Part shown: positions 42,683-52,129 of the stretch, one piece after another
How the letters are laid out: each line of letters opens with the position of its first letter
Numbering within the stretch: the stretch's first letter is position 1
Source: Clostridium sp.
Lineage (GTDB): Bacteria > Bacillota > Clostridia > Clostridiales > Clostridiaceae
Direction: 5' to 3'
Length of the DNA stretch: 64,000 nucleotides
Assembly: GCA_015058405.1 (NCBI GenBank)
Contig: SVCL01000058.1
Location: 1 to 64,000, forward strand
Position numbers and translations under genes: made by a program
Notes under the pieces: generated by a model
Told to the model about the DNA's origin: nothing
The model's input: only the letters and a program-made list of their open reading frames with translations
Databases searched by the model: none

Positions 42683-43903
42683 TTAGAATAATAACCCTGC
42701 AATTGTAGCAGTTAAGCAAGTAGCTAATGCTCCTCCAAGAAGGGCTTTAAATCCTAATTTAGCTATAATTGATTTTTTATCAGGTGCCATACCACCAATT
42801 CCACCAATTTGAATAGCTATAGAACTTATATTAGCAAATCCACATAAAGCATAAGTTAAAATCATTACAGTTTTTTCGTGTAATGCTCCACTAGTTATAT
42901 ATCCTGAAAGACTTGAATAAGCAACAAATTCGTTTAATATGATTTTTTCACCTATTAAACTACCAGCAGTACCTAAGTCAGATACAGGAACACCCATAAC
43001 AAATACAAGTGGTGTGAATATTTTACCTAGTATCCATTGGAAGCTAAGTTCAGGGAATCCAAATAAACCACCGATTCCACCTAAGATTGCATTTAAAAAT
43101 GCCATTAATGCAACGAAAGCTAAAAGCATAGCAGCAACATTTAATGCAAGAGATAAACCATCACTAGCTCCATTTGCAGCAGCTTCAACAACATTAGATG
43201 CTGTTCTTTCAGTTTCTATATCTGTTATGTTTTTAGTTTCTGGTTCTTCAGTTTCTGGAACTAAAATTTTAGCAAAAGTAAGACCTGCAGGAGCAGCCAT
43301 TATACTAGCAGCTAAAAGGTGACCAGCATTTACTCCCATAGCGATGTATCCAGCCATAACTCCACCAGAAACAGTTGCCATACCACCAATCATAACAGTA
43401 GTTATTTCAGATCTAGTCATTTTATTTATGTATGGTTTAACAAGTAATGGAGCTTCTGTTTGACCTAAGAATATGTTACCAACAGCACTTAAAGTTTCAG
43501 CACCAGAAGTTCCTAGTAATTTACAAATTCCTTTAGCTATAAATTTTACTACAGCTTGCATTATACCTAAGTAATAAAGAATACCCATTAATGCTGAGAA
43601 AAATATTATAGTTGGTAATGCAGAAAGTACGAATATGTTACCATGTATTTCTTGATTAGTAAGACTTCCGAATAAGAAATTTGTACCTTCATTAGCAAAG
43701 TTTAGAAGAGAAGTTATACCTCCACTAATCCACTCGAAAAATGCTTTTCCAGCAGGAACTTTTAAAATTAGTAAAGCGAAAGCAACTTGTAATCCAAGAG
43801 CAGTAGCAACTAATTTCCAGTTAATTTTTTTCTTGTTTTCAGATAATAGATAAGCTATTCCTAATAGAACTATTATTCCAAGAATTCCAATAAATCTGTT
43901 CAC
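42683..43903 (-). CDS. nupC: Concentrative nucleoside transporter (NupC/CNT)
   Basis: 406-aa membrane protein with the CNT pattern: FFSALMGILYYLGIMQ, GNIFLGQTEAPLLVKPYINKM (split into the GQTEAP nucleoside-binding loop), and a gate motif LICGFANISS-like CGFANISSIAIQIGG near the C-terminus. It imports nucleosides with Na+ or H+. I start at GTG 43903 (behind AAAGGAGAAAAAAA); the longer frame begins at a TTG overlapping the site. It lies 58 bases after punA in the same transcript, forming a salvage unit. Confidence 0.9.
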   Translation of the reverse strand: MNRFIGILGIIVLLGIAYLLSENKKKINWKLVATALGLQVAFALLILKVPAGKAFFEWISGGITSLLNFANEGTNFLFGSLTNQEIHGNIFVLSALPTIIFFSALMGILYYLGIMQAVVKFIAKGICKLLGTSGAETLSAVGNIFLGQTEAPLLVKPYINKMTRSEITTVMIGGMATVSGGVMAGYIAMGVNAGHLLAASIMAAPAGLTFAKILVPETEEPETKNITDIETERTASNVVEAAANGASDGLSLALNVAAMLLAFVALMAFLNAILGGIGGLFGFPELSFQWILGKIFTPLVFVMGVPVSDLGTAGSLIGEKIILNEFVAYSSLSGYITSGALHEKTVMILTYALCGFANISSIAIQIGGIGGMAPDKKSIIAKLGFKALLGGALATCLTATIAGLLF

Positions 43904-43961
43904 TTTTTTTCTCCTTTGTTCTCTCAAATTTAAAGATTTATATCTTTAGTTGTTCTTTTAT

Positions 43962-44780
43962 CTAAAGAGCAGTTATAAGTGCGCTCATAAGATTCATAAA
44001 TTTATTTTTTACCATAGTTGAAGTTTTTATAACTTCCTCATGATTTAGTGGTTGATCTAGTATCCCAGCAGCCATATTAGTTAAGCACGAAATTCCTATA
44101 ACTTTTATTTTAGAATGATTTGCAACTATAACTTCAGGAACTGTAGACATACCAACAGCATCTCCACCCAAAATATTAATCATTCTAATTTCAGCAGGTG
44201 TTTCATATGTTGGTCCTGACATGAAGGCATAAACACCTTCTTTAATATTGATATTTTGATCAGCTGCCACTTTTTTAGCTAAAGCTATTAAATCCTTATC
44301 ATAAGCAGTAGACATATCAGGGAATCTAACACCAAATGTATCTAAATTCTTACCTATAAGGGGATTAGTACCAGATAAATTTATATGATCATTTATTATC
44401 ATTAAATCTCCTGGTTTAAAGTCCTTATTTACTGCACCAGAAGCATTAGTTACGATTAAAGTTTCTATACCTAATAGCTTCATTACTCTAATTGGAAATG
44501 TTACTTCTTGCATAGTATAGCCTTCATAATAATGGAATCTTCCTTGCATTGTTACAACTATTTTGCCATGTAAATTACCTATTACAAGTCTTCCTTCGTG
44601 ACCTTCTACAGTAGATACTGGAAAGTTAGGAATGTCTTCGTAAGAGTAGAATTCAGGATCTTCAATAAGGTCTGCTAATGATCCTAATCCTGAACCAAGA
44701 ATAAGTCCTATAGTTGGTTTATATTTACTAGCTTTCTTTATATAGTCTGAGGATGTTTCAATGTTTTTTAATAAATTCAT
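43962..44780 (-). CDS. punA: Purine-nucleoside phosphorylase
   Basis: 272-aa trimeric (class II) PNP that splits inosine and guanosine with phosphate. Motifs: LILGSGLGSLAD, GHEGRLVIGN, MQGRFHYYEGY, LIVTNASGAVN and GPTYETPAEI with the GGDAVGMSTVPE signature. ATG 44780 follows AGGAGTGATTTAC; an earlier in-frame ATG at 44825 has no site. First gene of the punA-nupC pair. I saw no purine riboswitch upstream. Confidence 0.92.
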   Translation of the reverse strand: MNLLKNIETSSDYIKKASKYKPTIGLILGSGLGSLADLIEDPEFYSYEDIPNFPVSTVEGHEGRLVIGNLHGKIVVTMQGRFHYYEGYTMQEVTFPIRVMKLLGIETLIVTNASGAVNKDFKPGDLMIINDHINLSGTNPLIGKNLDTFGVRFPDMSTAYDKDLIALAKKVAADQNINIKEGVYAFMSGPTYETPAEIRMINILGGDAVGMSTVPEVIVANHSKIKVIGISCLTNMAAGILDQPLNHEEVIKTSTMVKNKFMNLMSALITAL

Positions 44781-45130
44781 GTAAATCACTCCTATGCATA
44801 TTATTGTAAGTTTAATCATTTCCATTATAAGCTATTTTATAACTAAAAATACATATTATATGTACATTTTAAACTAATGATAGAATATATTAATTTTAGC
44901 TACATTTCAATGAAAAAATTTTACATTTTTATTATAAGTGATATACAATTTGTTCTAAAGTGATACTCTATATATAAATAAATTAAAAGAAATCTAACAA
45001 GTTTTTTTATTTATATATTTTTATAAACATATATTAAAAACATATTTGTTTATATATTTTTATGCAAATAAAAAAGCTTTTTAGAATTTATTAATCCTAA
45101 AAAGCTTAATCTGAGATAAAAATACTTTAT
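44781..45130 (-). promoter_or_regulatory. Upstream region of punA and end of murC
   Basis: About 350 bp of A/T-rich sequence. The murC terminator lies at 45070-45107 (AAAAAGCTTTTTAG/CTAAAAAGCTT). Upstream of punA there are direct repeats of ATATATTTTTATAAACATA-like sequence (about 45014-45062). No riboswitch or open frame is recognised. Confidence 0.4.
45070..45107 (-). terminator. murC terminator
   Basis: AAGCTTTTTAGGATT pairs with AATTCTAAAAAGCTT on the minus strand and ends in a T run. Confidence 0.85.
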
Positions 45131-46507
45131 TTAGTTATTTAAGAATTTATCTCCAACTATTACTACGTCACCTGCACCAACAGTAAGAACTAAATCTCCT
45201 TCTTTAACATTATTTTTTAAATAATTAGCAGCTTCGTCGTGAGAATGAACATTTGTACAATTTAATCCAGTCTTTCTTATTGCATCTCCTAATTCATCAG
45301 AAGAAACTAAACCAGTATCTTTTTCTCTTGCAGCATATATGTCCATTAATATAAGTTCATCACAACCTTCAAAAGCATGTGTAAACTCATCAAATAATGT
45401 TTTTGTTCTTGTGTATGTGTGTGGTTGGAATACACAGTAAGTTTTATTGTGATTAATTTTCTTTGCTGTGTTTAATGTTGCTTTTATTTCAGTTGGATGA
45501 TGAGCATAGTCATCTATAACTGTAACTCCATTTTTTTCACCCTTATACTCAAATCTTTTATGAGCACCCTTACATTTAACAAGTCCATTAATCATATCTT
45601 CGTGAGAAATGTTAAATATTAATCCTACAGCTATTGTAGATAGTGCATTTAATATATTGTGTTTTCCAGGATTACTTAAAGTTACTTCAAATAATTCTGT
45701 GCCATTTTCTACTACTGTAAAATGTGCACAACCTTTATTATTAAATGAAATATTTTTTGCAACTAAGTTTTCGTCATCAAAACCATAAGTTATTGTATTA
45801 CAATCAGCTTTTGCTAGTATATTCTTAACTCTTTCATCTCCACCGTATCCAATAAGGTATCCATCTTTAGGAACTAAGTGAGAGAATTTTTCAAAAGTTT
45901 CATTTATATGATCTATGTCTCTATAGTAATCAAGGTGGTCAGCATCTATATTTAATATTATTCCAATATAAGGGAAGAAGTTTAAAAATGATGCTTTATA
46001 TTCGCAAGCTTCTGTAATAAAATATTCACTTGCACCTATTTTATAATTACCATCAATTATATCTAAATCTCCACCAACTAATATTGTAGGATCTAGATCT
46101 GCTTCTAGAGTAATGTGGGAGATCATAGAAGTACATGTTGTTTTTCCGTGTGTACCAGCAACAGCAACATTATACTTATGTCCCTTCATTATTAAACCTA
46201 AAAATTCTGCTCTGTTCATTAGTTGAATATTTTGCTTTTTAGCTTCTGCAAGTTCAGGGTTTGAATCTGGAATTGCTGCTGTATATACTACTAGATCTAC
46301 ATCAACTAGGTTATCTTTACTATGACCTATGTATATTTCAGCACCTTTTTTTCTAAGTTTATCTAATACTTCAGATTCTTTGAAGTCTGATCCAGATACT
46401 CTATATCCTTTATTAAGAAGAACAGCTGCAAGACCGCTCATACTAACTCCACCAATTCCGATGAAATGAATTTTCATGTGTTTATCATTAATAAAATCAA
46501 ATGACAA
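45131..46507 (-). CDS. murC: UDP-N-acetylmuramate--L-alanine ligase
   Basis: 458-aa Mur ligase that adds L-Ala to UDP-MurNAc in peptidoglycan precursor synthesis. N-terminal Rossmann [11 protein letters not shown], central P-loop [13 protein letters not shown] (~110), [10 protein letters not shown] (~345) and C-terminal domain VLTVGAGDV. It starts at TTG 46507 with AAAGGGG eight bases ahead; the inner ATG (MKIHFIG) lacks a site. It is divergent from purR and stands apart from any dcw cluster. Confidence 0.94.
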   Translation of the reverse strand: MSFDFINDKHMKIHFIGIGGVSMSGLAAVLLNKGYRVSGSDFKESEVLDKLRKKGAEIYIGHSKDNLVDVDLVVYTAAIPDSNPELAEAKKQNIQLMNRAEFLGLIMKGHKYNVAVAGTHGKTTCTSMISHITLEADLDPTILVGGDLDIIDGNYKIGASEYFITEACEYKASFLNFFPYIGIILNIDADHLDYYRDIDHINETFEKFSHLVPKDGYLIGYGGDERVKNILAKADCNTITYGFDDENLVAKNISFNNKGCAHFTVVENGTELFEVTLSNPGKHNILNALSTIAVGLIFNISHEDMINGLVKCKGAHKRFEYKGEKNGVTVIDDYAHHPTEIKATLNTAKKINHNKTYCVFQPHTYTRTKTLFDEFTHAFEGCDELILMDIYAAREKDTGLVSSDELGDAIRKTGLNCTNVHSHDEAANYLKNNVKEGDLVLTVGAGDVVIVGDKFLNN

Positions 46508-46705
46508 GATATCAACCCCTTTTTAGTTATTTACATTTATAATTATATACAAAAAAATAGAAATGAACACATGTTAAAGGTTAAAATAATAATATAATAG
46601 GAAAAAATATTGATATTAGTTATGATTTAGAATAAAATATGAATATTGGTCAGATAATTAGAATGTAAGGTTCGTGTAAAATTTTATGATACAGGTGAGG
46701 TATGG

Positions 46706-47521
46706 ATGGAAAAGTTAACCAGAAATAGCAGGGTAGTAGCTATTACAAAGATATTAATGGAAAATTCAAATAAAATTATAGGACTTAATAAATTTTCGGA
46801 ATTATTAAATGCTGCTAAGTCAACTATAAGTGAAGATATAGTTATAGTAAGAGAAGTTCTTAAGAAATTAGAGATGGGAACTGTTGAAACAATATCAGGA
46901 GCAGCTGGAGGTATACGTTTTGTTCCTGGCATAGGGAAAGAAAAAGCTAATGAATTTTCAAGAGAATTATGTAATTTGTTAAATGAAGATAGCAGAGTAA
47001 TTGCTGGAAACTTTATATATATGACTGACCTTATGTACAATCCAGAAATTATAAGTAAAGCCGGAGTTATATTATCTTCATGTTTTGATACTTTAGATGT
47101 AGATTATGTAATAACAGTGCAAACAAAAGGAATTCCTTTAGCTTATGAAGTTGCAAGAAATCTTGGAGTTCAACTTGTTATAGCTAGAAGAGATACACAA
47201 GTAACTGAAGGACCAACAGTTACTATTAATTATGTATCAGGAACTAGCGGAAGATTACAACAAATGTCTTTATCGAAAAAGTCTATGAAGTCTGGCAGTA
47301 GAAGTATTTTTATAGATGACTTTTTAAAAGGCGGAGGAACTGCACAAGGAATAAAAGACCTTCTTAAGGAATTTGATAGTGAATTAGTTGGTATAGGTGT
47401 ATTAGTAGATAATAAAGAGGTTGAGAAGAAGTTAGTAGATAACTATGTATCTATAGTAGAGGTTGGACACGTAAATAAGGAATCAGCTATAGAAGTAGAA
47501 CCTTCAAAAATGTTTAGATAG
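46706..47521 (+). CDS. purR: Purine operon repressor PurR (Gram-positive type)
   Basis: 271 aa: N-terminal winged helix (RNSRVVAITKILMENSNKI, ~1-75) and a PRTase-like C-terminal domain with the PRPP loop SIFIDDFLKGGGTAQG (~205-220). PRPP binding releases it from DNA in Bacillus. ATG 46706 follows AGGTGAGG; the ATG four bases earlier opens an 8-codon frame only. spoVG follows as in Bacillus (purR-yabJ-spoVG), without yabJ here. Confidence 0.93.
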   Translation: MEKLTRNSRVVAITKILMENSNKIIGLNKFSELLNAAKSTISEDIVIVREVLKKLEMGTVETISGAAGGIRFVPGIGKEKANEFSRELCNLLNEDSRVIAGNFIYMTDLMYNPEIISKAGVILSSCFDTLDVDYVITVQTKGIPLAYEVARNLGVQLVIARRDTQVTEGPTVTINYVSGTSGRLQQMSLSKKSMKSGSRSIFIDDFLKGGGTAQGIKDLLKEFDSELVGIGVLVDNKEVEKKLVDNYVSIVEVGHVNKESAIEVEPSKMFR

Positions 47522-47582
47522 AAAGAATGTCTGTGATTAATTTTATAAAAAAAGTAATTTTCGTAAAATTTTCTAAATAAAA

Positions 47583-47611
47583 AGAGGATTTTGGTTATAT
47601 ATGGAGAATTA
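47583..47611 (+). promoter_or_regulatory. SigH-type promoter of spoVG
   Basis: AGAGGATTT at 47583-47591 matches RNAGGAWWW exactly, an 11-bp spacer follows, and GGAGAATTA at 47603-47611 matches RNNGAATWW exactly. The spoVG start is 34 bases further on. In Bacillus spoVG is a classical sigma-H gene, so the same control at entry into sporulation is likely here. Confidence 0.7.
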
Positions 47612-47644
47612 TATACAGTATCAAGCAACTGGAGGTGTAGTGAA

Positions 47645-47932
47645 ATGCAAATCACAGACGTTAGAATTAGAAAAATAGCTACTGACGGAAAAATGAAAGC
47701 TATAGTTTCTGTTACTTTTGATAATGAATTCGTTGTACACGATATTAAAATTATTGAAGGACAAAATGGATTATTTATAGCAATGCCTAGCAGAAAGACA
47801 CCAGATGGAGAGTTTAAGGATATCGCTCATCCTATAAACACAGACACTAGGGAAAAGATACAATCTTCAATCTTAGAAGCTTTTGAAGAAGCAAAGAATG
47901 AAGAAGCTGCTAAAGAAACTATTGAAGAATAG
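47645..47932 (+). CDS. spoVG: Septation protein / RNA-binding regulator SpoVG
   Basis: 95-aa conserved protein: [11 protein letters not shown] start, central [20 protein letters not shown] signature and [14 protein letters not shown]. SpoVG influences asymmetric septation in sporulation and binds nucleic acid as a global regulator in Firmicutes. ATG 47645 follows GGAGGTGTAGTGAA; the longer frame back to 47591 would run through the promoter. Acidic C-terminal tail is normal for the family. Confidence 0.96.
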   Translation: MQITDVRIRKIATDGKMKAIVSVTFDNEFVVHDIKIIEGQNGLFIAMPSRKTPDGEFKDIAHPINTDTREKIQSSILEAFEEAKNEEAAKETIEE

Positions 47933-47949
47933 TATATTTCGTTAGAAAA

Positions 47950-47980
47950 TAAAAGGAAGGTAACTTCCTTTTATTTTTTT
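47950..47980 (+). terminator. spoVG terminator
   Basis: AAAAGGAAG pairs with CTTCCTTTT across GTAA, followed by a T8 tract. Confidence 0.85.
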
Positions 47981-48112
47981 TGTAATAATAAACAAGAAAA
48001 GCTTTCCAAAGCTTGAAATAAAAATTTCTTTAAAATATAATATAGTTGGTTAGTAATTTTACGAAAGATAATTAGAAATTAAAAAAAAAATTTCGCACAA
48101 TGAGGTGATATT

Positions 48113-49480
48113 ATGTATAAATGTGCGCTAGTTTTAGCAGCAGGACAGGGAACAAGAATTAAATCAGATATTCCTAAGGTACTACATAAGGTATGTGGTA
48201 AAGAAATGGTTAATCATGTTATAGATAATATGAGAGAAGCCAACATTCAAGATGTAAATGTCATTATAGGAAAAGGGGCCGAACTTGTTAAAGCTGGGAC
48301 AGAAAGTAGAAATGTATCTTACTCATTGCAAGAAGAGCAATTAGGAACTGGGCATGCTGTAAAGTGTGCAAAAGAGTTTTTAGAGGGTAAGGATGGAGTA
48401 GTAGTTATTTTTGCTGGAGATGCTCCGCTTACAAAAGTAGAAACTATAAATAATTTATTATCAGAACATATAGATAAGAAGAATTCAGCCACTTTATTAT
48501 CTGCATTTGTAGATGATCCAACAGGATATGGAAGAATAATAAGAAGTGGTGATGAAGTAATTAAGATAGTAGAGCATAAAGATTGCACAGAAGAAGAGTT
48601 AAAAGTAAACGAAATGAATGCTGCAATGTATTGCTTTGACATAAAAGACTTATTATCATCTTTAGATAAATTATCAAATAATAATAGTCAAGGAGAGTAT
48701 TACTTAACTGATGTTATTGCAATTCTAAAGAATGAAGGAAAAAGAGTAGGCGCTGTAGTTACTGATTATGAAGATACTATAGGAGTAAATTCTAGAATAC
48801 AGCTAGCAGAAGCTGAAGAAATCTTAAGAACAAGAATAAATAATAAGCATTTAACAAATGGAGTAACATTAATAGATCCTAAGACAACATATATTGGGGT
48901 TGATGTTAAGATTGGTAGAGATACAATAATATATCCAAACAATATACTAGAAGGTAAAACTGAAATAAAAGAAGGATGTATTTTATTACAAAACAATAGA
49001 ATAAAAGATAGTGTAATAGAAAAAAACGTAGAAGTTCAATCTTCTGTTATATTAGAAAGTAAAATAGGACAAAACACAACTGTTGGACCATTTGCTTATA
49101 TTAGACCTGAATCATCAATTGGGGAAAGTGTAAGAATAGGAGATTTTGTAGAAATTAAAAAATCTACTATAGGAAATGGTACTAAGGTATCTCATTTAAC
49201 TTATATAGGAGATGCTTCTGTAGGTAGCAACTGTAACTTTGGTTGTGGAACTGTAGTTGTTAATTATGATGGAAAGAAGAAAAATCAAACAATTATAGGA
49301 AACAATAGCTTTATAGGTTGCAATACTAATTTAGTGTCACCAGTAGAAGTAGAAGATAATACTTATATTGCTGCTGGTTCAACAATAACTTCTAAAGTTG
49401 AAGAAGGTGACCTTGCGATAGCAAGAGCTAAGCAAAAAAATATAAGCGGTTGGGTTAAGAAAAAGGGTTTAATGAAATAA
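48113..49480 (+). CDS. glmU: Bifunctional UDP-N-acetylglucosamine pyrophosphorylase / glucosamine-1-P acetyltransferase
   Basis: 455 aa. N-terminal uridyltransferase ([20 protein letters not shown] ~5-24, GDAPLT ~103) and a C-terminal left-handed beta-helix acetyltransferase (from ~250, hexapeptide repeats such as [16 protein letters not shown] and [10 protein letters not shown]). Makes UDP-GlcNAc for wall and surface polymers. ATG 48113 follows TGAGGTGATATT. Syntenic with Bacillus spoVG-gcaD-prs. Confidence 0.96.
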   Translation: MYKCALVLAAGQGTRIKSDIPKVLHKVCGKEMVNHVIDNMREANIQDVNVIIGKGAELVKAGTESRNVSYSLQEEQLGTGHAVKCAKEFLEGKDGVVVIFAGDAPLTKVETINNLLSEHIDKKNSATLLSAFVDDPTGYGRIIRSGDEVIKIVEHKDCTEEELKVNEMNAAMYCFDIKDLLSSLDKLSNNNSQGEYYLTDVIAILKNEGKRVGAVVTDYEDTIGVNSRIQLAEAEEILRTRINNKHLTNGVTLIDPKTTYIGVDVKIGRDTIIYPNNILEGKTEIKEGCILLQNNRIKDSVIEKNVEVQSSVILESKIGQNTTVGPFAYIRPESSIGESVRIGDFVEIKKSTIGNGTKVSHLTYIGDASVGSNCNFGCGTVVVNYDGKKKNQTIIGNNSFIGCNTNLVSPVEVEDNTYIAAGSTITSKVEEGDLAIARAKQKNISGWVKKKGLMK

Positions 49481-49543
49481 TTAATATAAATTACACCAAA
49501 TAATAAAATACCTATGGTTAAATTTAAGGAGGTCCTCACAAAT

Positions 49544-50503
49544 ATGTTAACTCATGGAAATAACATCAAGATATTTACTGGAAATTCACATCCGGAATTA
49601 GCTAAAGAAATTGCTGAGATACTTGGCGTACCAGTAGGAAAGGCAAGTGTATCTACATTTAGTGATGGGGAAATATCAGTAGATATTTCTGAAACTGTTA
49701 GAGGAGCAGATGTATTTATAGTACAATCTACTTGTTCACCAGTTAATAATAACCTAATGGAACTACTAATAATGATTGATGCCTTTAAGAGAGCATCTGC
49801 AGGTAGAATAACTGCAGTTATACCATATTATGGATATGCAAGACAAGACAGAAAGGCTAAATCAAGAGATCCAATTACAGCAAAATTAGTTGCAGATCTT
49901 TTAACAGCAGCTGGTGCTCATAGAGTATTAACTATGGATTTACATGCAGCTCAAATCCAAGGATACTTTAACATACCAGTTGATCATCTTTTAGGAGCAC
50001 CTATCCTTTCTAGACATTTTGTAGAAAAAGGATTAGCTGATCAAGATGACGTAGTAGTTGTATCGCCAGATTTAGGAAGCGTAACTAGAGCTAGAAAGTT
50101 TGCTGATAGATTACATGCACCTATAGCTATAATAGATAAGAGAAGACCAAAGGCAAATGTATCAGAAATAATGAATATAATAGGAGATGTTGAAGGTAAG
50201 AGATGTATCCTTATAGATGATATGATTGATACAGCCGGAACAATTACAAATGCCGCAAATGCTTTAAAAGACTTAGGAGCTACTGCAGTTTATGCATGTT
50301 GTACTCATGGTGTTCTTTCAGGACCAGCATTTGAAAGAATAAATAATTCAGCTATAGAGGAATTGGTAATGTTAAATACAATTACTTTACCAGAAGAAGC
50401 AGACACTGATAAGTTCACTTCTCTTTCAGTTGCTCCAATATTTGCTGAAGCAATTCAAAGAATTTATGATGATGAACCAATAAGTAAGTTATTTGAATCT
50501 TAA
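49544..50503 (+). CDS. prs: Ribose-phosphate pyrophosphokinase
   Basis: 319-aa PRPP synthase supplying nucleotide, His and Trp synthesis. Motifs: [17 protein letters not shown] start, [17 protein letters not shown] (~95-111), [11 protein letters not shown] and the PRPP loop [12 protein letters not shown] (~218-229). ATG 49544 has AAGGAGG eleven bases ahead; the earlier ATG 49514 lies upstream of that site. It follows glmU by 63 bases and ends at a strong hairpin. Confidence 0.96.
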   Translation: MLTHGNNIKIFTGNSHPELAKEIAEILGVPVGKASVSTFSDGEISVDISETVRGADVFIVQSTCSPVNNNLMELLIMIDAFKRASAGRITAVIPYYGYARQDRKAKSRDPITAKLVADLLTAAGAHRVLTMDLHAAQIQGYFNIPVDHLLGAPILSRHFVEKGLADQDDVVVVSPDLGSVTRARKFADRLHAPIAIIDKRRPKANVSEIMNIIGDVEGKRCILIDDMIDTAGTITNAANALKDLGATAVYACCTHGVLSGPAFERINNSAIEELVMLNTITLPEEADTDKFTSLSVAPIFAEAIQRIYDDEPISKLFES

Positions 50504-50523
50504 GATTACATATAAGATTTATA

Positions 50524-50551
50524 GAGCACACAAGTAGGTGTGCTCTTTTTT
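50524..50551 (+). terminator. prs terminator
   Basis: GAGCACA pairs with TGTGCTC over eight bases, followed by T6. Confidence 0.9.
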
Positions 50552-50636
50552 GATATATTATATTTATAACATTACATATTTCTATTAGGTTAAATACATG
50601 ATAAGCTAAGTGTATTATAAAAAGGGAGTGTATAGG

Positions 50637-51320
50637 ATGAAGGGAAGTTTAAATAAAGTATTAATAGTTGATAATGATGAAAATATTTGTGAACTTATAA
50701 GAATGTACATAGAGGGTAATGGGGATAAAATTAAAGTGATACACGATGGTAGAAAAGTGGAAAATGCAATGGTGGAATATGATCCTGACATTATAATATT
50801 AGATATTATGCTGCCTGGAATTAATGGGATTGATATTTTAAAAAGAATAAGGAAGCAAAGTCAAGTGCCAGTAATAATTTTAACTGCCAAAGGAGATACT
50901 TTTGATAAGGTATTAGCTTTAGAACTTGGAGCGGATGATTATATATTAAAACCTTTTGAACCTAAAGAGTTATTGGCAAGAATGAAAGCAGTAATGAGAA
51001 GATATTCTAGAGAAGAGGTACATAAAGGTGTAATTGAATGTGGGAATATAAAAATAGATATTGATTCATATAAGTTAATTTATAAAAATAAAGAGTTGAA
51101 GATTCCACCAAAAGAATTTGAACTTTTGTATTATTTGGCAAGTAATAAAAATAAAGTATTTACTAGAGAACATCTTTTATGCGAGGTATGGGGATATGAT
51201 TATCCTGGCGACTCAAGGACTGTAGATGTTCATATAAAAAGATTAAGAGAAAAAGTTAGGGGAGATAGCTGGAGTTTGGAGACTGTTTGGGGTGTTGGCT
51301 ATAAATTTGAAGTGAAATAG
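50637..51320 (+). CDS. OmpR/PhoB family response regulator (orphan)
   Basis: 227 aa. Receiver domain with VDNDENI (acidic pair variant), phospho-acceptor Asp in IIILDIMLPGING (~55) and Lys in ADDYILKPFEP (~105); C-terminal winged helix with GDSRTVDVHIKRLREK (recognition helix, ~190-205). No histidine kinase gene is adjacent, so its partner is elsewhere. ATG 50637 follows AAGGGAG; upstream in-frame starts have no site. It is inserted between prs and pth, where Bacillus has ctc. Confidence 0.9.
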   Translation: MKGSLNKVLIVDNDENICELIRMYIEGNGDKIKVIHDGRKVENAMVEYDPDIIILDIMLPGINGIDILKRIRKQSQVPVIILTAKGDTFDKVLALELGADDYILKPFEPKELLARMKAVMRRYSREEVHKGVIECGNIKIDIDSYKLIYKNKELKIPPKEFELLYYLASNKNKVFTREHLLCEVWGYDYPGDSRTVDVHIKRLREKVRGDSWSLETVWGVGYKFEVK

Positions 51321-51539
51321 TTTTAGTGGAGTTTTCCGGGTGAAAAGTTTTATTTATATGTTTTTTAAAATTTTTAGTGATATAAAAGATAAAAAAGTGG
51401 GGATAATATTATATAGAATTTGCTTGGAACTTAAATAAAACTACTATTAATATTCGATTTATCTAAAATATACTTTTATTATATAGAATTTATTTAGTAT
51501 AATATATAGTAATAATTATTGTTAAAAGGAGATAAAAAG

Positions 51540-52115
51540 ATGTTTCTAATAGTTGGATTGGGTAATCCAGGGAAAGAATATGAAAATACAAGACATAATA
51601 TAGGATTTGATGCTATAGATGTTATTGCGGATAAATATAACATAGAAGTTTCTAAGTCTAAATTTAAAGGAGTATATGGAGATGGTTTTATAGGTGGTGA
51701 AAAGGTTATACTATTAAAACCAACTACATATATGAACTTAAGCGGAGAAAGTATACGTGAGGTGCTTGATTTTTATAAACTTACAGAAGAAGATATTTTA
51801 GTTATATATGATGATATAAGTTTAGAAGTAGGAAGACTAAGAATAAGAGAAAAAGGTAGTGCTGGAGGGCATAATGGTATAAAAAGTATTATAGCTCATC
51901 TTGGTACTGATGTATTTTCACGTATAAAGATAGGCGTAGGACAACCTAAAGGTGATTTAGTAAATCATGTACTTGGGAAATTCCCGAATGAAGATAGAGT
52001 TTGCTTAAATGAAGTATTAAAGGTAGTGGCATTAGCTAGTGAAGTAGTAATAAAAGAAGATACAAAGGAAGCTATGAATAAATTTAATAGTTTTAATGCA
52101 AACAAAACAGTTTAA
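51540..52115 (+). CDS. pth: Peptidyl-tRNA hydrolase
   Basis: 191 aa. Recycles peptidyl-tRNA from stalled ribosomes. Catalytic His in [12 protein letters not shown] (~20), Asn/Asp in [12 protein letters not shown] and [26 protein letters not shown], all intact (these two are listed as segments). ATG 51540 follows AAAGGAGATAAAAAG. The mfd start lies within 15 bases of its stop. Syntenic with Bacillus spoVC-mfd. Confidence 0.95.
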   Translation: MFLIVGLGNPGKEYENTRHNIGFDAIDVIADKYNIEVSKSKFKGVYGDGFIGGEKVILLKPTTYMNLSGESIREVLDFYKLTEEDILVIYDDISLEVGRLRIREKGSAGGHNGIKSIIAHLGTDVFSRIKIGVGQPKGDLVNHVLGKFPNEDRVCLNEVLKVVALASEVVIKEDTKEAMNKFNSFNANKTV

Positions 52116-52129
52116 GGATGGTGTATAAA

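Noticed and set aside
45014..45062. ATATATTTTTATAAACATA direct repeats as an origin or partition site
   Set aside because: Too A/T-rich and imperfect, with no DnaA-box pattern (TTATCCACA).
44781..45069. Purine riboswitch upstream of punA-nupC
   Set aside because: No conserved loop-loop sequences (TATAA...ATGG...) with flanking P1 stem were found.
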